Source: 2-02-FULL-45-10 sp964478235
GTDB lineage: Bacteria > Patescibacteriota > Patescibacteriia > Magasanikbacterales > GWA2-37-8
Length of the DNA stretch: 64,000 nucleotides
Assembly (NCBI GenBank): GCA_964478235.1
Contig: CAYZGX010000002.1
Location: 1 to 64,000, forward strand
Reading direction: 5' to 3'
Part shown: positions 24,364 to 32,519 of the stretch, piece by piece
How positions within the stretch are numbered: position 1 is the stretch's first letter
How the letters are laid out: every line of letters starts with the position of its first letter
Position numbers and translations under genes: made by a program
Notes under the pieces: generated by a model
What the model saw: the letters and a program-made list of their open reading frames with translations, nothing else
Told to the model about the DNA's origin: nothing
The model's database searches: none

Positions 24364-24591
24364 TCAAGCAATGAAAGTAAAGCGGGGTAGTGTTTTTCCG
24401 TCAACCGTTACCGTTTCGAGAAAAGAAGCGACCGGACGCACCCAAACTGCATCAGCTCCAAAATCGGGGGAGGTGTAGAGGGCCTTGTAGATCACCACTT
24501 CTTCGAGGGTGGCTTCAAGACGGCCCACAGCGATAACTTCGTAAAGATTGCCTTTGTAATGTTGGTATTTTCCGAGTTTGATAGTATCCAT
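24364..24591 (-). CDS. DUF1653-like small protein (75 aa)
   Basis: Start set at MDTIKLGKYQHYKGNLYEVIAVGR (24591). The pattern KLGKYQHYKG-NLYEVIAVGRLEATLEEVVIYKALY, then VWVRPVASFLETV, matches the DUF1653 family of short beta-rich proteins of unknown role. The frame stays open upstream through the tRNA-Leu gene and gives a spurious longer protein beginning MAELVDARDSK, which is a translated tRNA and must be dropped. It ends with TGA, a stop codon rarely used in this window. Confidence 0.85.
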   Translation of the reverse strand: MDTIKLGKYQHYKGNLYEVIAVGRLEATLEEVVIYKALYTSPDFGADAVWVRPVASFLETVTVDGKTLPRFTFIA

Positions 24592-24652
24592 AGTAGAGCA
24601 AGTGTAACAAAAAGAGGGGTGGGTGTATAGGGTTCGATTCTCCTCTTTTGAA

Positions 24653-24698
24653 TATATACAACAGGACACCCCTCTAAAGGAGTGTCCTGTTGTATATG
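24653..24698 (-). terminator. Perfect 16-bp inverted repeat directly after tRNA-Leu
   Basis: Arms ATATACAACAGGACAC (24653-24668) and GTGTCCTGTTGTATAT (24683-24698). The hairpin begins at the base after the tRNA discriminator. It may act as terminator or guide 3' end processing. Confidence 0.75.
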
Positions 24699-24780
24699 TG
24701 CCCAGAGAGAGAATCGAACTCTCATGACCGAAGTCGCGGGATTTTGAGTCCCGTGCGTCTACCAATTCCGCCATCTGGGC
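24699..24780 (-). tRNA. tRNA-Leu (anticodon CAA)
   Basis: Acceptor stem GCCCAGA/TCTGGGC, D arm with GGTAGACGC, anticodon arm GGGAC-TCAAAAT-CCC giving CAA, long variable arm GAC-TTCG-GTC as in Leu tRNAs, T arm with GTTCGATTC. Discriminator A; CCA is not encoded. Reads UUG. Confidence 0.96.
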
Positions 24781-24797
24781 AGGTTTTTAGTACCCTC

Positions 24798-24826
24798 ATC
24801 TTACCCTAATCTTGGTTGTTTGTCAA
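24798..24826 (-). promoter_or_regulatory. Promoter of tRNA-Leu
   Basis: Minus strand TTGACA (24826-24821), 17-base spacer, TAAGAT (24803-24798), 18 bases before the tRNA. Confidence 0.8.
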
Positions 24827-24840
24827 TTCTATGCTATCAT
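24812..24840 (+). promoter_or_regulatory. Promoter of parA-parB
   Basis: TTGGTT (24812-24817), 17-base spacer, TATCAT (24835-24840). It overlaps the divergent tRNA-Leu promoter, so the two polymerases would compete. Confidence 0.65.
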
Positions 24841-24869
24841 AGAGATGTGTAAAATGATTAAGCCCTAGT

Positions 24870-25667
24870 ATGTCGGTGATTATTTCTGTTGTTAACCAAA
24901 AAGGTGGGGTGGGAAAGACGACAACGGCAGTCAATTTAGCCGCTGGTTTAGCGGAAGCTGGTAAGTTTGTCCTTCTCGTTGATCTGGATCCCCAAGGGAA
25001 TGCTACGTCTGGTTTGGGGCTCAAATATCAAGAAATGGAGAAGGGGCTGTACCACGCCCTCATGTCACAACATAGGATTCACGATGTCACCTATAACACC
25101 GGCCATGCCGGGCTACGCATTGTACCTTCATCGCCAGATTTAGCCGGGGCTAATGTTGAGCTTGTGAGTGTGGAAGGGCGCGAAAGTAAGCTATCTGACA
25201 TTTTGAGCGAAGTACGCCACGCCTACGACTATATTATCATTGATTCGCCACCGTCGCTTGGTCTTTTGACCCTGAACGGTTTGGTCGCCGCTGACAAAAT
25301 TATGATTCCGGTGCAGGCCGAATACTACGCGCTCGAAGGGCTCGGACAATTGCTCAAAACAATTGAACTGGTGCGCGACAATATTAAGCCAGAAATTGAA
25401 GTTATGGGGGCAGTGGTCACCATGTACGATAGTCGCAACCGATTGTCTGAAGAAGTTATGCAAGAATTGGTGAAATATTTCCCAAATACTATTTTTGGAT
25501 CGGTGATTCCACGCACCGTGCGCCTCGCTGAAGCTCCAAGTTTTGGAAAAAGTATTTTTCACTATGAGCCGGGTGGCAAAGCTGCTAAATCCTATGAGCG
25601 ATTAGCCCAAGAGGTGATGGCGATGTTTGAAAAGCCAGCAACACCTGAAAACGAACAACAATCATAA
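24870..25667 (+). CDS. parA: Chromosome-partitioning ATPase ParA (Soj)
   Basis: Deviant Walker A ATPase moving the ParB-parS complex during chromosome segregation. 265 residues. VVNQKGGVGKTTTAVNLA holds the signature second Lys, DLDPQGNAT follows, and the Walker B-like YIIIDSPPSLGLLTLN is intact. 20 bases upstream of parB. A parS site was looked for by eye and not found. Confidence 0.95.
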   Translation: MSVIISVVNQKGGVGKTTTAVNLAAGLAEAGKFVLLVDLDPQGNATSGLGLKYQEMEKGLYHALMSQHRIHDVTYNTGHAGLRIVPSSPDLAGANVELVSVEGRESKLSDILSEVRHAYDYIIIDSPPSLGLLTLNGLVAADKIMIPVQAEYYALEGLGQLLKTIELVRDNIKPEIEVMGAVVTMYDSRNRLSEEVMQELVKYFPNTIFGSVIPRTVRLAEAPSFGKSIFHYEPGGKAAKSYERLAQEVMAMFEKPATPENEQQS

Positions 25668-25687
25668 TTTTTTATACCACCAAGGAT

Positions 25688-26542
25688 ATGTCCATTGGAC
25701 GAGGGCTTGGAGCCTTAATTACCACAACCAACAGTGCTAAAAAGCCAGCTATTCAGTCGCGCGGGCTCGAAAGCTCCGATCGTGTCTGGCACGTGCCAGT
25801 GTCGGAGATTAAACCTGACAGCGACCAACCTCGTCGTCATTTTAAACCAGAAGAATTGCAAGAATTGTCTGACTCTATCAAAGAGCATGGTATTTTGCAG
25901 CCGTTATTGGTGAGCGAACTGCCTGATGGTGGCTACCAGCTGATTGCTGGGGAGCGTCGCTGGCGTGCAGCTCAGATGGCGCATATTGCCACCGTACCAG
26001 TGATTGTTAAAAAGCTGGCCGACGAACAGCGTCTCGAGGTCGCCTTGATTGAAAACATTCAGCGCCAAGACTTAAATGCTCTTGAAGAAGGTTTTGCTTA
26101 TAAGCGTCTCATTGAGGAATTTGGTTTGACGCAAGAACAAGTAGCTGACAAGGTGGGCAAAAGTCGTCCCGCTATCGCCAACATGATTCGTCTACTCAAT
26201 CTTCCTGAAGAAGTACAAAATGCCCTGGTCACCGGAAAGATTTCCACTGGCCAAGCCAGATCGCTTCTTACTTTGGATGATAAAAAACAACAGCTCGACA
26301 TGCTCGCTTCAATGCTTGGAGAAAAAATGACCGTCCGCGAGGTAGAGAAGCAAGTACAAAAAACAACCGCACCAACCAAGCTAGCTCGACGCGATCCAAA
26401 CATCTTGTATGTCGAAGAGCAGCTCCGCTCAGCGCTCGGCACCAAAGTCACGGTGAATGGCAAAGACGACAAAGGTGCAGTGGTGATAAACTACTACTCC
26501 AAAGATGAGCTCAAAGAACTTATTAAAAAAATTACCGGTTAA
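25688..26542 (+). CDS. parB: Chromosome-partitioning protein ParB (Spo0J)
   Basis: CTP-dependent DNA clamp that loads at parS. 284 residues. N-terminal segment for ParA contact (GRGLGALI), then the ParB core with QPRRHFKPEELQELSDSIKEHG, the GERRWRAAQMA CTP-binding motif and the ENIQRQDLNALEEG stretch, then a helix-turn-helix (QVADKVGKSRPAIANMIRLL) and a dimerising C terminus. Upstream AAGGAT is one of the few Shine-Dalgarno-like sequences on a native gene. The stop overlaps that of the convergent rel gene. Confidence 0.95.
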   Translation: MSIGRGLGALITTTNSAKKPAIQSRGLESSDRVWHVPVSEIKPDSDQPRRHFKPEELQELSDSIKEHGILQPLLVSELPDGGYQLIAGERRWRAAQMAHIATVPVIVKKLADEQRLEVALIENIQRQDLNALEEGFAYKRLIEEFGLTQEQVADKVGKSRPAIANMIRLLNLPEEVQNALVTGKISTGQARSLLTLDDKKQQLDMLASMLGEKMTVREVEKQVQKTTAPTKLARRDPNILYVEEQLRSALGTKVTVNGKDDKGAVVINYYSKDELKELIKKITG

Positions 26543-26559
26543 ACACCGGTATTTTTTTT
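26533..26559. terminator. Terminator shared by parB and rel
   Basis: TACCGGT-TAAAC-ACCGGTA followed by T8. Both stop codons (26540-26542 plus, 26541-26539 minus) lie in or beside its loop. Confidence 0.85.
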
Positions 26560-28056
26560 GCGTTTGTATGGGATAAGATGGTTGATCCACTCTTTGATAG
26601 AGTTGGATTTTATACTATCTTTAATATGCGTTTTGGCTAAGTGTGTTTTGACTGATTTAAGCCAGTCAGGACTTGGCATTTTGCGGTTTTTATCGACGAT
26701 AATTTCTACGACGTCGCCACTTTTGAGCGGGGTGTCGAGCTGGGCTAAACGATCGTTCACCTTGGCACCAGCGCATTTATTGCCGATTTCTGAGTGAATA
26801 TGATAAGCAAAATCCACTGGGGTAGCATCTTCAGGAAGATCGATAACATCACCTTTGGGAGTAAAGGTAAAAATACGGTTTTGGAAAAAGTCGACTTTCA
26901 AATCTTCTAAATCAGCGATATTCATCAAAATATCTTTTTGAATTTCAGCGAGCTCTTTGGCCCAGCCGACTTCTTTGGCAGGAAGTTTAATACCACTCTC
27001 ATCATAATGCCAATGAGCCGCCACACCGAACTCAGCTTCGTAGTGCATTTCTTGGGTGCGAATTTGAAACTCTACCGTTTTACCGTCATTACAAAAAACG
27101 GTGGTATGAAGTGATTTGTAGCCGTTTGGTTTTGGTTGAGAAGTGTAATCTTTGATGCGACCCTTTAGTGGCTTCCAGAGTTTGTGCACAATGCCAAGCG
27201 CAGCATAGCAATCGGCAATATCTGGCACGATAACGCGCAGAGCGATAACATCATAAATTTTACTTGTCTCCCAATGTTTCTTAAGTAATTTTTGATAAAA
27301 ACTATACAATTGTTTTTTACGACCATGAATATCCAAATAGTGGATGCCGGCATCCTTTAATTCTTTTTTAATAACATCAAGAATAGATTCAATATAGCCT
27401 TCGCCGTCGTGAATCAGCTGGTCACGCAGGGCAACGGTGCGAGTGTAATCTTCGGGATAGACATAGGGGAAAGCTAAGTCTTCAAGCATACCTTTGAACT
27501 CGCCCATACCAAGACGGTGGGCGATAGGAGCATAGATTTCTAAACTCTCAAGAGCGACTCGACGACGTTTTTCTTCAGGAAGATATTCGAGTGTGCTCAA
27601 GTTGTGGATGCGGTCAGCAAATTTGATAATCATCACGCGGACATCTTCGGCCATCGCTACGAACATCTTGCGGAGGTTTTCAATATAGCGCTCGACGCCG
27701 CGGTATTTGAGTTTGCCGAGTTTGGTGACGCCTTCAATCATCGAGGCGATATCCGGGCCAAAATCTTTAGCGATTTCTTCAATCGTGAGCGAAGTATCTT
27801 CGGGAGCGTCGTGCAGAAGGGCAGCTGCGATAATAGAAGCATCCATGCGCATGGTAGCGAGGATGTAGGCAGCGCCCAGCGGGTGGATAAGGTAGGGCTC
27901 ACCCGATTTGCGCACCTGTCCCTCATGTGCCTTTTTTGCCACTTCAAACGCCAAAATAACCATCTCAATTTCAGATGGTCTCGTATAGCGCTTGATCAGC
28001 TCAATAATGTGATCAATGCTTAAATTGGCAGGGAAGTCGACTTTGTACGAAGGCAT
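26539..28056 (-). CDS. rel: (p)ppGpp synthetase/hydrolase, short RelA/SpoT homologue
   Basis: Makes and possibly degrades the stringent-response alarmone. Start set at MPSYKVDFPANLS (28056) because the promoter lies just upstream. 505 residues: HD hydrolase domain with H82-D83 in LLHDAPEDT, synthetase domain (GRKKQLYSFYQKL, SQPKPNGYKSLHTTV, EFQIRT) and a TGS domain (FTPKGDVIDLPEDATPVDFAYHIH). The protein ends soon after TGS, so the helical, zinc-finger and ACT domains of full-length enzymes (about 730 residues) are missing. Ribosome-sensing may therefore differ. Confidence 0.95.
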   Translation of the reverse strand: MPSYKVDFPANLSIDHIIELIKRYTRPSEIEMVILAFEVAKKAHEGQVRKSGEPYLIHPLGAAYILATMRMDASIIAAALLHDAPEDTSLTIEEIAKDFGPDIASMIEGVTKLGKLKYRGVERYIENLRKMFVAMAEDVRVMIIKFADRIHNLSTLEYLPEEKRRRVALESLEIYAPIAHRLGMGEFKGMLEDLAFPYVYPEDYTRTVALRDQLIHDGEGYIESILDVIKKELKDAGIHYLDIHGRKKQLYSFYQKLLKKHWETSKIYDVIALRVIVPDIADCYAALGIVHKLWKPLKGRIKDYTSQPKPNGYKSLHTTVFCNDGKTVEFQIRTQEMHYEAEFGVAAHWHYDESGIKLPAKEVGWAKELAEIQKDILMNIADLEDLKVDFFQNRIFTFTPKGDVIDLPEDATPVDFAYHIHSEIGNKCAGAKVNDRLAQLDTPLKSGDVVEIIVDKNRKMPSPDWLKSVKTHLAKTHIKDSIKSNSIKEWINHLIPYKRKKNTGV

Positions 28057-28083
28057 ACTACAGGTTAGACAAGTCTGTGCTGT

Positions 28084-28112
28084 AGTATAGAAGCTGGCGC
28101 GGTTTATGGCAA
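28084..28112 (-). promoter_or_regulatory. Promoter of rel
   Basis: Minus strand TTGCCA (28112-28107), 17-base spacer, TATACT (28089-28084). It overlaps the last codons of topA. Confidence 0.7.
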
Positions 28113-30341
28113 GGTGGTCTCTACGGCCGCCTCTTTGGTGAAGGAGCACTCTTTGTTGCTACATTTGATAGCGCCTTTGGCAGCAAACACGAGCGGTTGT
28201 GAGCAGGTTGGGCAGGCTTCGCCGGTTGGTTTTTCCCAAACAGCAAAATCACACTCTGGATAACGGTTACAACCGTAGAAAATCTTGCGACGCTTACTGC
28301 GTTTTTCTACAATGTCACCTTCTTTACACTTTGGACATTTGAGATTGAGTTTAACATCAATACTCTTAATATTTTTACAGGTTGGATAGTTGGAGCAACC
28401 AAGAAATGGCCCAAAGCGACCCATACGGTGCATCATCGGGGAACCGCATTTTTCACAGATTTGATCAGTTGGTTCGGCAGCAGCCATCGCTTTTTCTTCG
28501 GTGCCAAAAGGTTTGGTACTCTTACATTCTGGATAGCCAGTACAAGCCAAGAATTTTCCAAAGCGACCGACTTTAACAATCATTGGTTTGCCGCATTTAG
28601 CACACACTTCATCAGTGGCTTCTTCGGTGAGTGCTTTTTTCTCGAGCTCGGCATCTTTTTTATCCAAGTTTTCTTTGAATGGGGTATAAAATTCTTTAAT
28701 AACCGGTTGCCATTCACGTTCGCCGCGAGCGATTTCATCAAAATGCTCTTCCATTTCAGCGGTAAATTGAAAATCGACGACATGGGGAAAATGTTCTACC
28801 AACAAATCGTTGACGGTGTAGGCGATTTCTTTAGGGAATAATTTTTTCTTGTCATCACGCTCAACATAACCACGGTCTTCGATGGTAGCAATAGTTGGGG
28901 CGTAGGTACTTGGGCGACCGATACCAAATTCTTCAAGCGATTTAACCAATGTCGCGTCAGAATAGCGAGCTGGTGGTTCGGTGAAGTGTTGTTCTGGTTT
29001 GAGCTCATCACAGGTAACTTTTTCGCCAACCGTTAATTTTGGCAAAAGATTTTCTTTGGTTTTGTCAGGATAGAGTTTTAGGAAACCTTCGAATAACACT
29101 GTTTGACCAGTGGCGTGGAAGCTGTATTTATTGGTGCTTTCAAGATCAATAGTTGCTGAATTAATATCAGCAGCAGCCATTTGAGTGGCGACAGCACGGT
29201 TCCAGATAAGGGTGTAAAGACGAAGCTGATTTTTGTCGAGGTGCGACGCTATATCGTCAGGGGTACGGCTTGCTTCGGTTGGGCGAATAGCTTCGTGAGC
29301 TTCTTGAGCACCTTTGCTTTTGTTTTTAAAAGTGCGCGGTTCTTTGATTTGGTATTTAGCACCAAACGATTTACCGATTAATTCGTGCGCATCAGCGACA
29401 AATTTTTCTGACAAGTTTACAGCGTCAGTACGCATGTAGGTGATAAGACCGACTGAACCTTCGCCGGCCAATTCCACACCTTCATAGAGTTGTTGCGCCA
29501 AGCGCATGGTTTGCTTGGCAGAAAAGCCGAGCTGATGGTTGGCGTCCTGTTGGAGACTGGAAGTAGTATAAGGAGCAAGCGGGTTACGCTTAGTTTGTTT
29601 TTCCTCAACCTCAGTAATAGTGTAGGTGGTATTTTTGAGATCTTTTACAATCGCATCAACTGTGGCCTGGTCTTTGAGATCAAGCTTTTCAACTTTCTTG
29701 CCTTTGATAAGGTTGAGCTTGGCTTCAAAATTTTCTTTGGCATCAAGCGGACGGAACAAGCCTTCGATAGACCAGTATTCTTCTGGTTTGAAAGCGGTAA
29801 TTTCTCGCTCACGTTCAACGACAAGACGGACAGCGACAGATTGTACGCGACCAGCTGACAACCCTTTGGCAATTTTGCGCCACAAGAAAGGGGAGAGGTT
29901 ATAACCAACCAAGCGGTCAAGCACACGACGAGCTTGTTGCGCATCAACCAAACTTAGATCAAGCGCTCGAGGATGTTCAATCGCTTCAAGGAGAGCAGTC
30001 TTGGTAATTTCATGAAAAACAATACGCTTAGCCTTGGATGGGGCGATATCAAGCAAATTGGCTAAATGAAAAGAAATAGCCTCACCTTCACGGTCGCCGT
30101 CAGTTGCAAATAGGATTTCGTCAGCTTTTTTGGCAGCGTCTTTGAGCTCTTTAATAACCTTGGTTTTGTCGCGGCTATTAATATAGTGAGGGGTAAAATT
30201 GTTCTCAACGTCAACGCCGATCTTGCTTTTTGGAAGATCGCGGACATGACCAAAAGACGACTTGACCACGTAGTCCTTACCAAGGAATTTGGTGATAGTT
30301 TTGGCTTTGGTTGGGGATTCTACGATGACGAGAGTGCGCAT
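28104..30341 (-). CDS. topA: DNA topoisomerase I
   Basis: Type IA enzyme that relaxes negative supercoils. 745 residues. TOPRIM domain at the N terminus (VIVESPTKAKTITKFLG, then FATDGDREGEAISFHLA). The active Tyr is in GLITYMRTDAVNLS. Four C-terminal Cys-rich zinc ribbons follow: CAKCGKPM, CEKCGSPM, CPKCKEGD and CPTCSQPL repeats. Start ATG at 30341 follows CCT, 16 bases after the expected transcription start. Confidence 0.97.
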   Translation of the reverse strand: MRTLVIVESPTKAKTITKFLGKDYVVKSSFGHVRDLPKSKIGVDVENNFTPHYINSRDKTKVIKELKDAAKKADEILFATDGDREGEAISFHLANLLDIAPSKAKRIVFHEITKTALLEAIEHPRALDLSLVDAQQARRVLDRLVGYNLSPFLWRKIAKGLSAGRVQSVAVRLVVEREREITAFKPEEYWSIEGLFRPLDAKENFEAKLNLIKGKKVEKLDLKDQATVDAIVKDLKNTTYTITEVEEKQTKRNPLAPYTTSSLQQDANHQLGFSAKQTMRLAQQLYEGVELAGEGSVGLITYMRTDAVNLSEKFVADAHELIGKSFGAKYQIKEPRTFKNKSKGAQEAHEAIRPTEASRTPDDIASHLDKNQLRLYTLIWNRAVATQMAAADINSATIDLESTNKYSFHATGQTVLFEGFLKLYPDKTKENLLPKLTVGEKVTCDELKPEQHFTEPPARYSDATLVKSLEEFGIGRPSTYAPTIATIEDRGYVERDDKKKLFPKEIAYTVNDLLVEHFPHVVDFQFTAEMEEHFDEIARGEREWQPVIKEFYTPFKENLDKKDAELEKKALTEEATDEVCAKCGKPMIVKVGRFGKFLACTGYPECKSTKPFGTEEKAMAAAEPTDQICEKCGSPMMHRMGRFGPFLGCSNYPTCKNIKSIDVKLNLKCPKCKEGDIVEKRSKRRKIFYGCNRYPECDFAVWEKPTGEACPTCSQPLVFAAKGAIKCSNKECSFTKEAAVETTLP

Positions 30342-30363
30342 AGGTAAGCGTTATAATGCCCAT

Positions 30364-30392
30364 AGAATACCGGTTTTTGCCCGTTTTGTCAA
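30364..30392 (-). promoter_or_regulatory. Promoter of topA
   Basis: Minus strand TTGACA (30392-30387), 17-base spacer, TATTCT (30369-30364). Confidence 0.75.
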
Positions 30393-30405
30393 TTTTTGCT
30401 ACTAT
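30377..30405 (+). promoter_or_regulatory. Promoter of the gene at 30438
   Basis: TTGCCC (30377-30382), 17-base spacer, TACTAT (30400-30405). It overlaps the divergent topA promoter. Confidence 0.6.
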
Positions 30406-30437
30406 AAAGGCACGCTTTTAGCCTTATCCTTCTACCT

Positions 30438-30884
30438 ATGGAAACTGAAAACCAGCAACCTGATCTCACCCGCCGGATTGATCCCGTACTCGATGCGGCC
30501 GATGACCGCCTAAAGAAAAATGCCGGTAAAGAAAAACCGCTTCCTCGACAAGAGCAGGCTGTAGTGATAGACAGTGGTTATAAGGCTGAAGTGCTAGCAA
30601 AAAATGAGGCAAAAATGATGCAAGCTGAAGCCTTAAAGAAAGCTCGTGAGGATCGTTTTAAAGATTCAAACTATGTGCAAGAGTTACGAGGTGTTTTTCA
30701 AGCTCTTCAGCGTGGTGAATTGACGACTGATATTGACCGTCAAAAATTAGATGATATTGAAGCTTTAATTGATTTTAGCAAAAATGTTAAAGAGACAATG
30801 GATAAGGGGCATACTATGGTTTTTGATATGCACACCTCGGACGTCGCTGCGCAAGTGCTGACTAAACCAAAAAAAGTATCGTGA
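30438..30884 (+). CDS. Charged orphan protein (148 aa), possibly read through to 30998
   Basis: No family recognised. Soluble, highly charged and mostly helical; residues 85-140 form the best-ordered part (SNYVQELRGVFQALQRGEL ... DDIEALIDFSKNVKETMDK). The frame ends at TGA 30882-30884, but the same frame stays open for another 37 codons to TAA at 30996-30998. That extension is a Pro/Gly-rich linker ending in PPEKKKGFLARLFG, an amphipathic tail that looks like a real C terminus. Either the TGA is a recent nonsense mutation or the codon is read through. A terminator follows at 31009. Confidence 0.65.
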   Translation: METENQQPDLTRRIDPVLDAADDRLKKNAGKEKPLPRQEQAVVIDSGYKAEVLAKNEAKMMQAEALKKAREDRFKDSNYVQELRGVFQALQRGELTTDIDRQKLDDIEALIDFSKNVKETMDKGHTMVFDMHTSDVAAQVLTKPKKVS

Positions 30885-31008
30885 CCTAGAGCCGGTGAGC
30901 CTCGTGGGAGCACTAGAGGGCGCCAAGATATTTCCCCAGTCAAACCACCAACTCCGCCTGAAAAGAAGAAAGGTTTTCTCGCTCGATTATTTGGTTAAGC
31001 ATTTGTAT

Positions 31009-31040
31009 AAAACCGGCAAACATACTTTGTCGGTTTTTTT
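31009..31040. terminator. Bidirectional terminator before dprA end
   Basis: AAAACCGGCAAA and TTTGTCGGTTTT arms with one G/T mismatch, then T run reaching 31040. The dprA stop codon at 31039-31041 overlaps it. Confidence 0.85.
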
Positions 31041-31923
31041 ATTTGCGCTGTTTAGTTGGTGCGTAGTGAACGGCGTCAATTTTGATAATAAGACCGCTTA
31101 ATTCCAAGGTAGTGAGCGTGCCAAGGAGGAGGGTATTAGACAAGTGGGTGAGCGTGGTAAGTTCATCGATTGTTCGGGGCATAATGGTGATTTCGGTCAG
31201 AACGATCTGCTCGGTTTCGGATAATGACAAGACCGGAGTGTTTACTTCTTGAATCACTGTGAGATGAAATAGTTCTAAAACATCTTCCACACTGGTAATA
31301 ATAGAGGCTCCGCGTTTAATAAGGCTATTGCAACCTCGACCATAGAGCGAGGTAGTGGGGTGGGGCACAGCCATCACTTCACGACCATATTCGAGAGCGT
31401 GGTAGGCGGTGATGAGTGCGCCGGATTTTTCGGGTGCTTCGACTACCAGCGTGCCGTGGGTAAGGCCAGCAATAATTCGATTGCGAGCAGGGAAGGAGTA
31501 TTGGGTGGGCCTAAAACCTTCTGGATATTCGCTCATAAGCGCTCCGCCAGAAGCAATAATTGTGTCAGCCAAGCCTCGGTGTGAGGCTGGATACACTGTG
31601 TGTTCATCAACTCCAGAGCCAAGAACAGCGAGCGTGGTTCCGCCGGCACGCAGGACCGCTTCGTGTACTTTACCATCAATGCCGAGAGCCAGACCGCTCA
31701 CGACCACCACTCCAATCCGAGCCAGTTCAAAAGACAACATTTCGGCCATATAGATACCATACGGGGTGGGGCGACGAGTGCCGACAATAGCAATATGCGG
31801 ACGAGCGTCATCGGGCAGTGCTCCACGCACAAAAAGAGTATCCGGCGGACTGTGTATTTCGGCTAAACGGAGTGGGTAGTCGGTGTCGGAGCTCTGAATA
31901 GTGCGAATGTCTTCATGAGGCAT
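31039..31923 (-). CDS. dprA: DNA-processing protein DprA
   Basis: Protects incoming single-stranded DNA and loads RecA during transformation. 294 residues. Rossmann-like core with VGTRRPTPYGIYMA, VVVSGLALGIDGKVHEAVLRAGG and the LVVEAPEKSGALITAYHALEYGREVMAVP stretch. A C-terminal winged-helix-like piece follows. A complete terminator hairpin with T7 ends four bases before its ATG, so expression may be attenuated or depend on the hairpin. Confidence 0.95.
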   Translation of the reverse strand: MPHEDIRTIQSSDTDYPLRLAEIHSPPDTLFVRGALPDDARPHIAIVGTRRPTPYGIYMAEMLSFELARIGVVVVSGLALGIDGKVHEAVLRAGGTTLAVLGSGVDEHTVYPASHRGLADTIIASGGALMSEYPEGFRPTQYSFPARNRIIAGLTHGTLVVEAPEKSGALITAYHALEYGREVMAVPHPTTSLYGRGCNSLIKRGASIITSVEDVLELFHLTVIQEVNTPVLSLSETEQIVLTEITIMPRTIDELTTLTHLSNTLLLGTLTTLELSGLIIKIDAVHYAPTKQRK

Positions 31924-31924
31924 A

Positions 31925-31956
31925 TAAAAAAAGATAGACTATTGTCGTAGTCTATC
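31925..31956 (-). terminator. Terminator between pth and dprA, touching dprA start
   Basis: Minus strand GATAGACTA-CGACAA-TAGTCTATC then T7, ending four bases before the dprA ATG. Confidence 0.85.
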
Positions 31957-31976
31957 AGGCGGGAGATAAAGAAAAG

Positions 31977-32507
31977 TTAAAGTAGTTGGCGAAGGTTATC
32001 AATAGCGTGATTGAAGATCTCGGATAGATGTTGCTGTTCTTCTTTGGTAAACTTCCCAAGAACAAAGTCAGCCGTGTCAGCAATAGGAGTTTCTTTGGGA
32101 GCAACACCAATGCGGAAACGAGTGAAATCGTTGGTACCAACTTTATCAATAATGGATTTCACACCATTATGACCAGCGGCGCCGCGAGCACTTTGAATGC
32201 GGATAGTGCCTAAAGGAATATCTTTATCGTCGTGAATAACAATGAGATCTTTTGGGGTGAGTTTGTAATAGGAGAGGAGGGCTTGAACAGCGTCACCAGA
32301 ATTATTCATGAAAGTTTGCGGCTTCGCCAAGACAACGCGCTTGTCATAGAGTGCGGTTTTACAAATTTCGGCATGATTTTTTCTATCCGGAGTGAACTGC
32401 TCTTCTTCGGTCATAGAGAGAATTCTGTCGAGCGTCAAAAAACCAACATTGTGACGGGTGAACATGTATTCTCTGCCAGGATTGCCAAGACCGACAATAA
32501 GTTTCAT
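31977..32507 (-). CDS. pth: Peptidyl-tRNA hydrolase
   Basis: Frees peptides from tRNAs dropped by ribosomes. 176 residues. MKLIVGLGNPGREYMFTRHNVGF carries the first conserved Asn and catalytic His; KPQTFMNNSGDAVQAL and VIHDDKDIPLGTIRIQSARGAAGHNGVKSI complete the site. It follows der by 12 bases and is probably co-transcribed with it. Confidence 0.97.
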   Translation of the reverse strand: MKLIVGLGNPGREYMFTRHNVGFLTLDRILSMTEEEQFTPDRKNHAEICKTALYDKRVVLAKPQTFMNNSGDAVQALLSYYKLTPKDLIVIHDDKDIPLGTIRIQSARGAAGHNGVKSIIDKVGTNDFTRFRIGVAPKETPIADTADFVLGKFTKEEQQHLSEIFNHAIDNLRQLL

Positions 32508-32519
32508 ACAAATAAGACG

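Noticed and set aside
24592..24774. N-terminal extension of the DUF1653-like frame beginning MAELVDARDSK
   Set aside because: It is the translated tRNA-Leu gene plus its hairpin, a well-known artefact.
24600..26600. parS sites or replication origin near parAB
   Set aside because: No TGTTTCACGTGAAACA-like site, DnaA box cluster or dnaA gene found by eye.
30882..30884. TGA recoded as glycine in this genome
   Set aside because: tsaD and the DUF1653-like gene end naturally at TGA, and no coding region needs TGA as sense apart from the uncertain case at 30882.
30895..31101. Separate 68-codon gene after the orphan at 30438
   Set aside because: It runs through the terminator and into dprA, lacks a start context and has no domain; the extension in the frame of 30438 is more protein-like.
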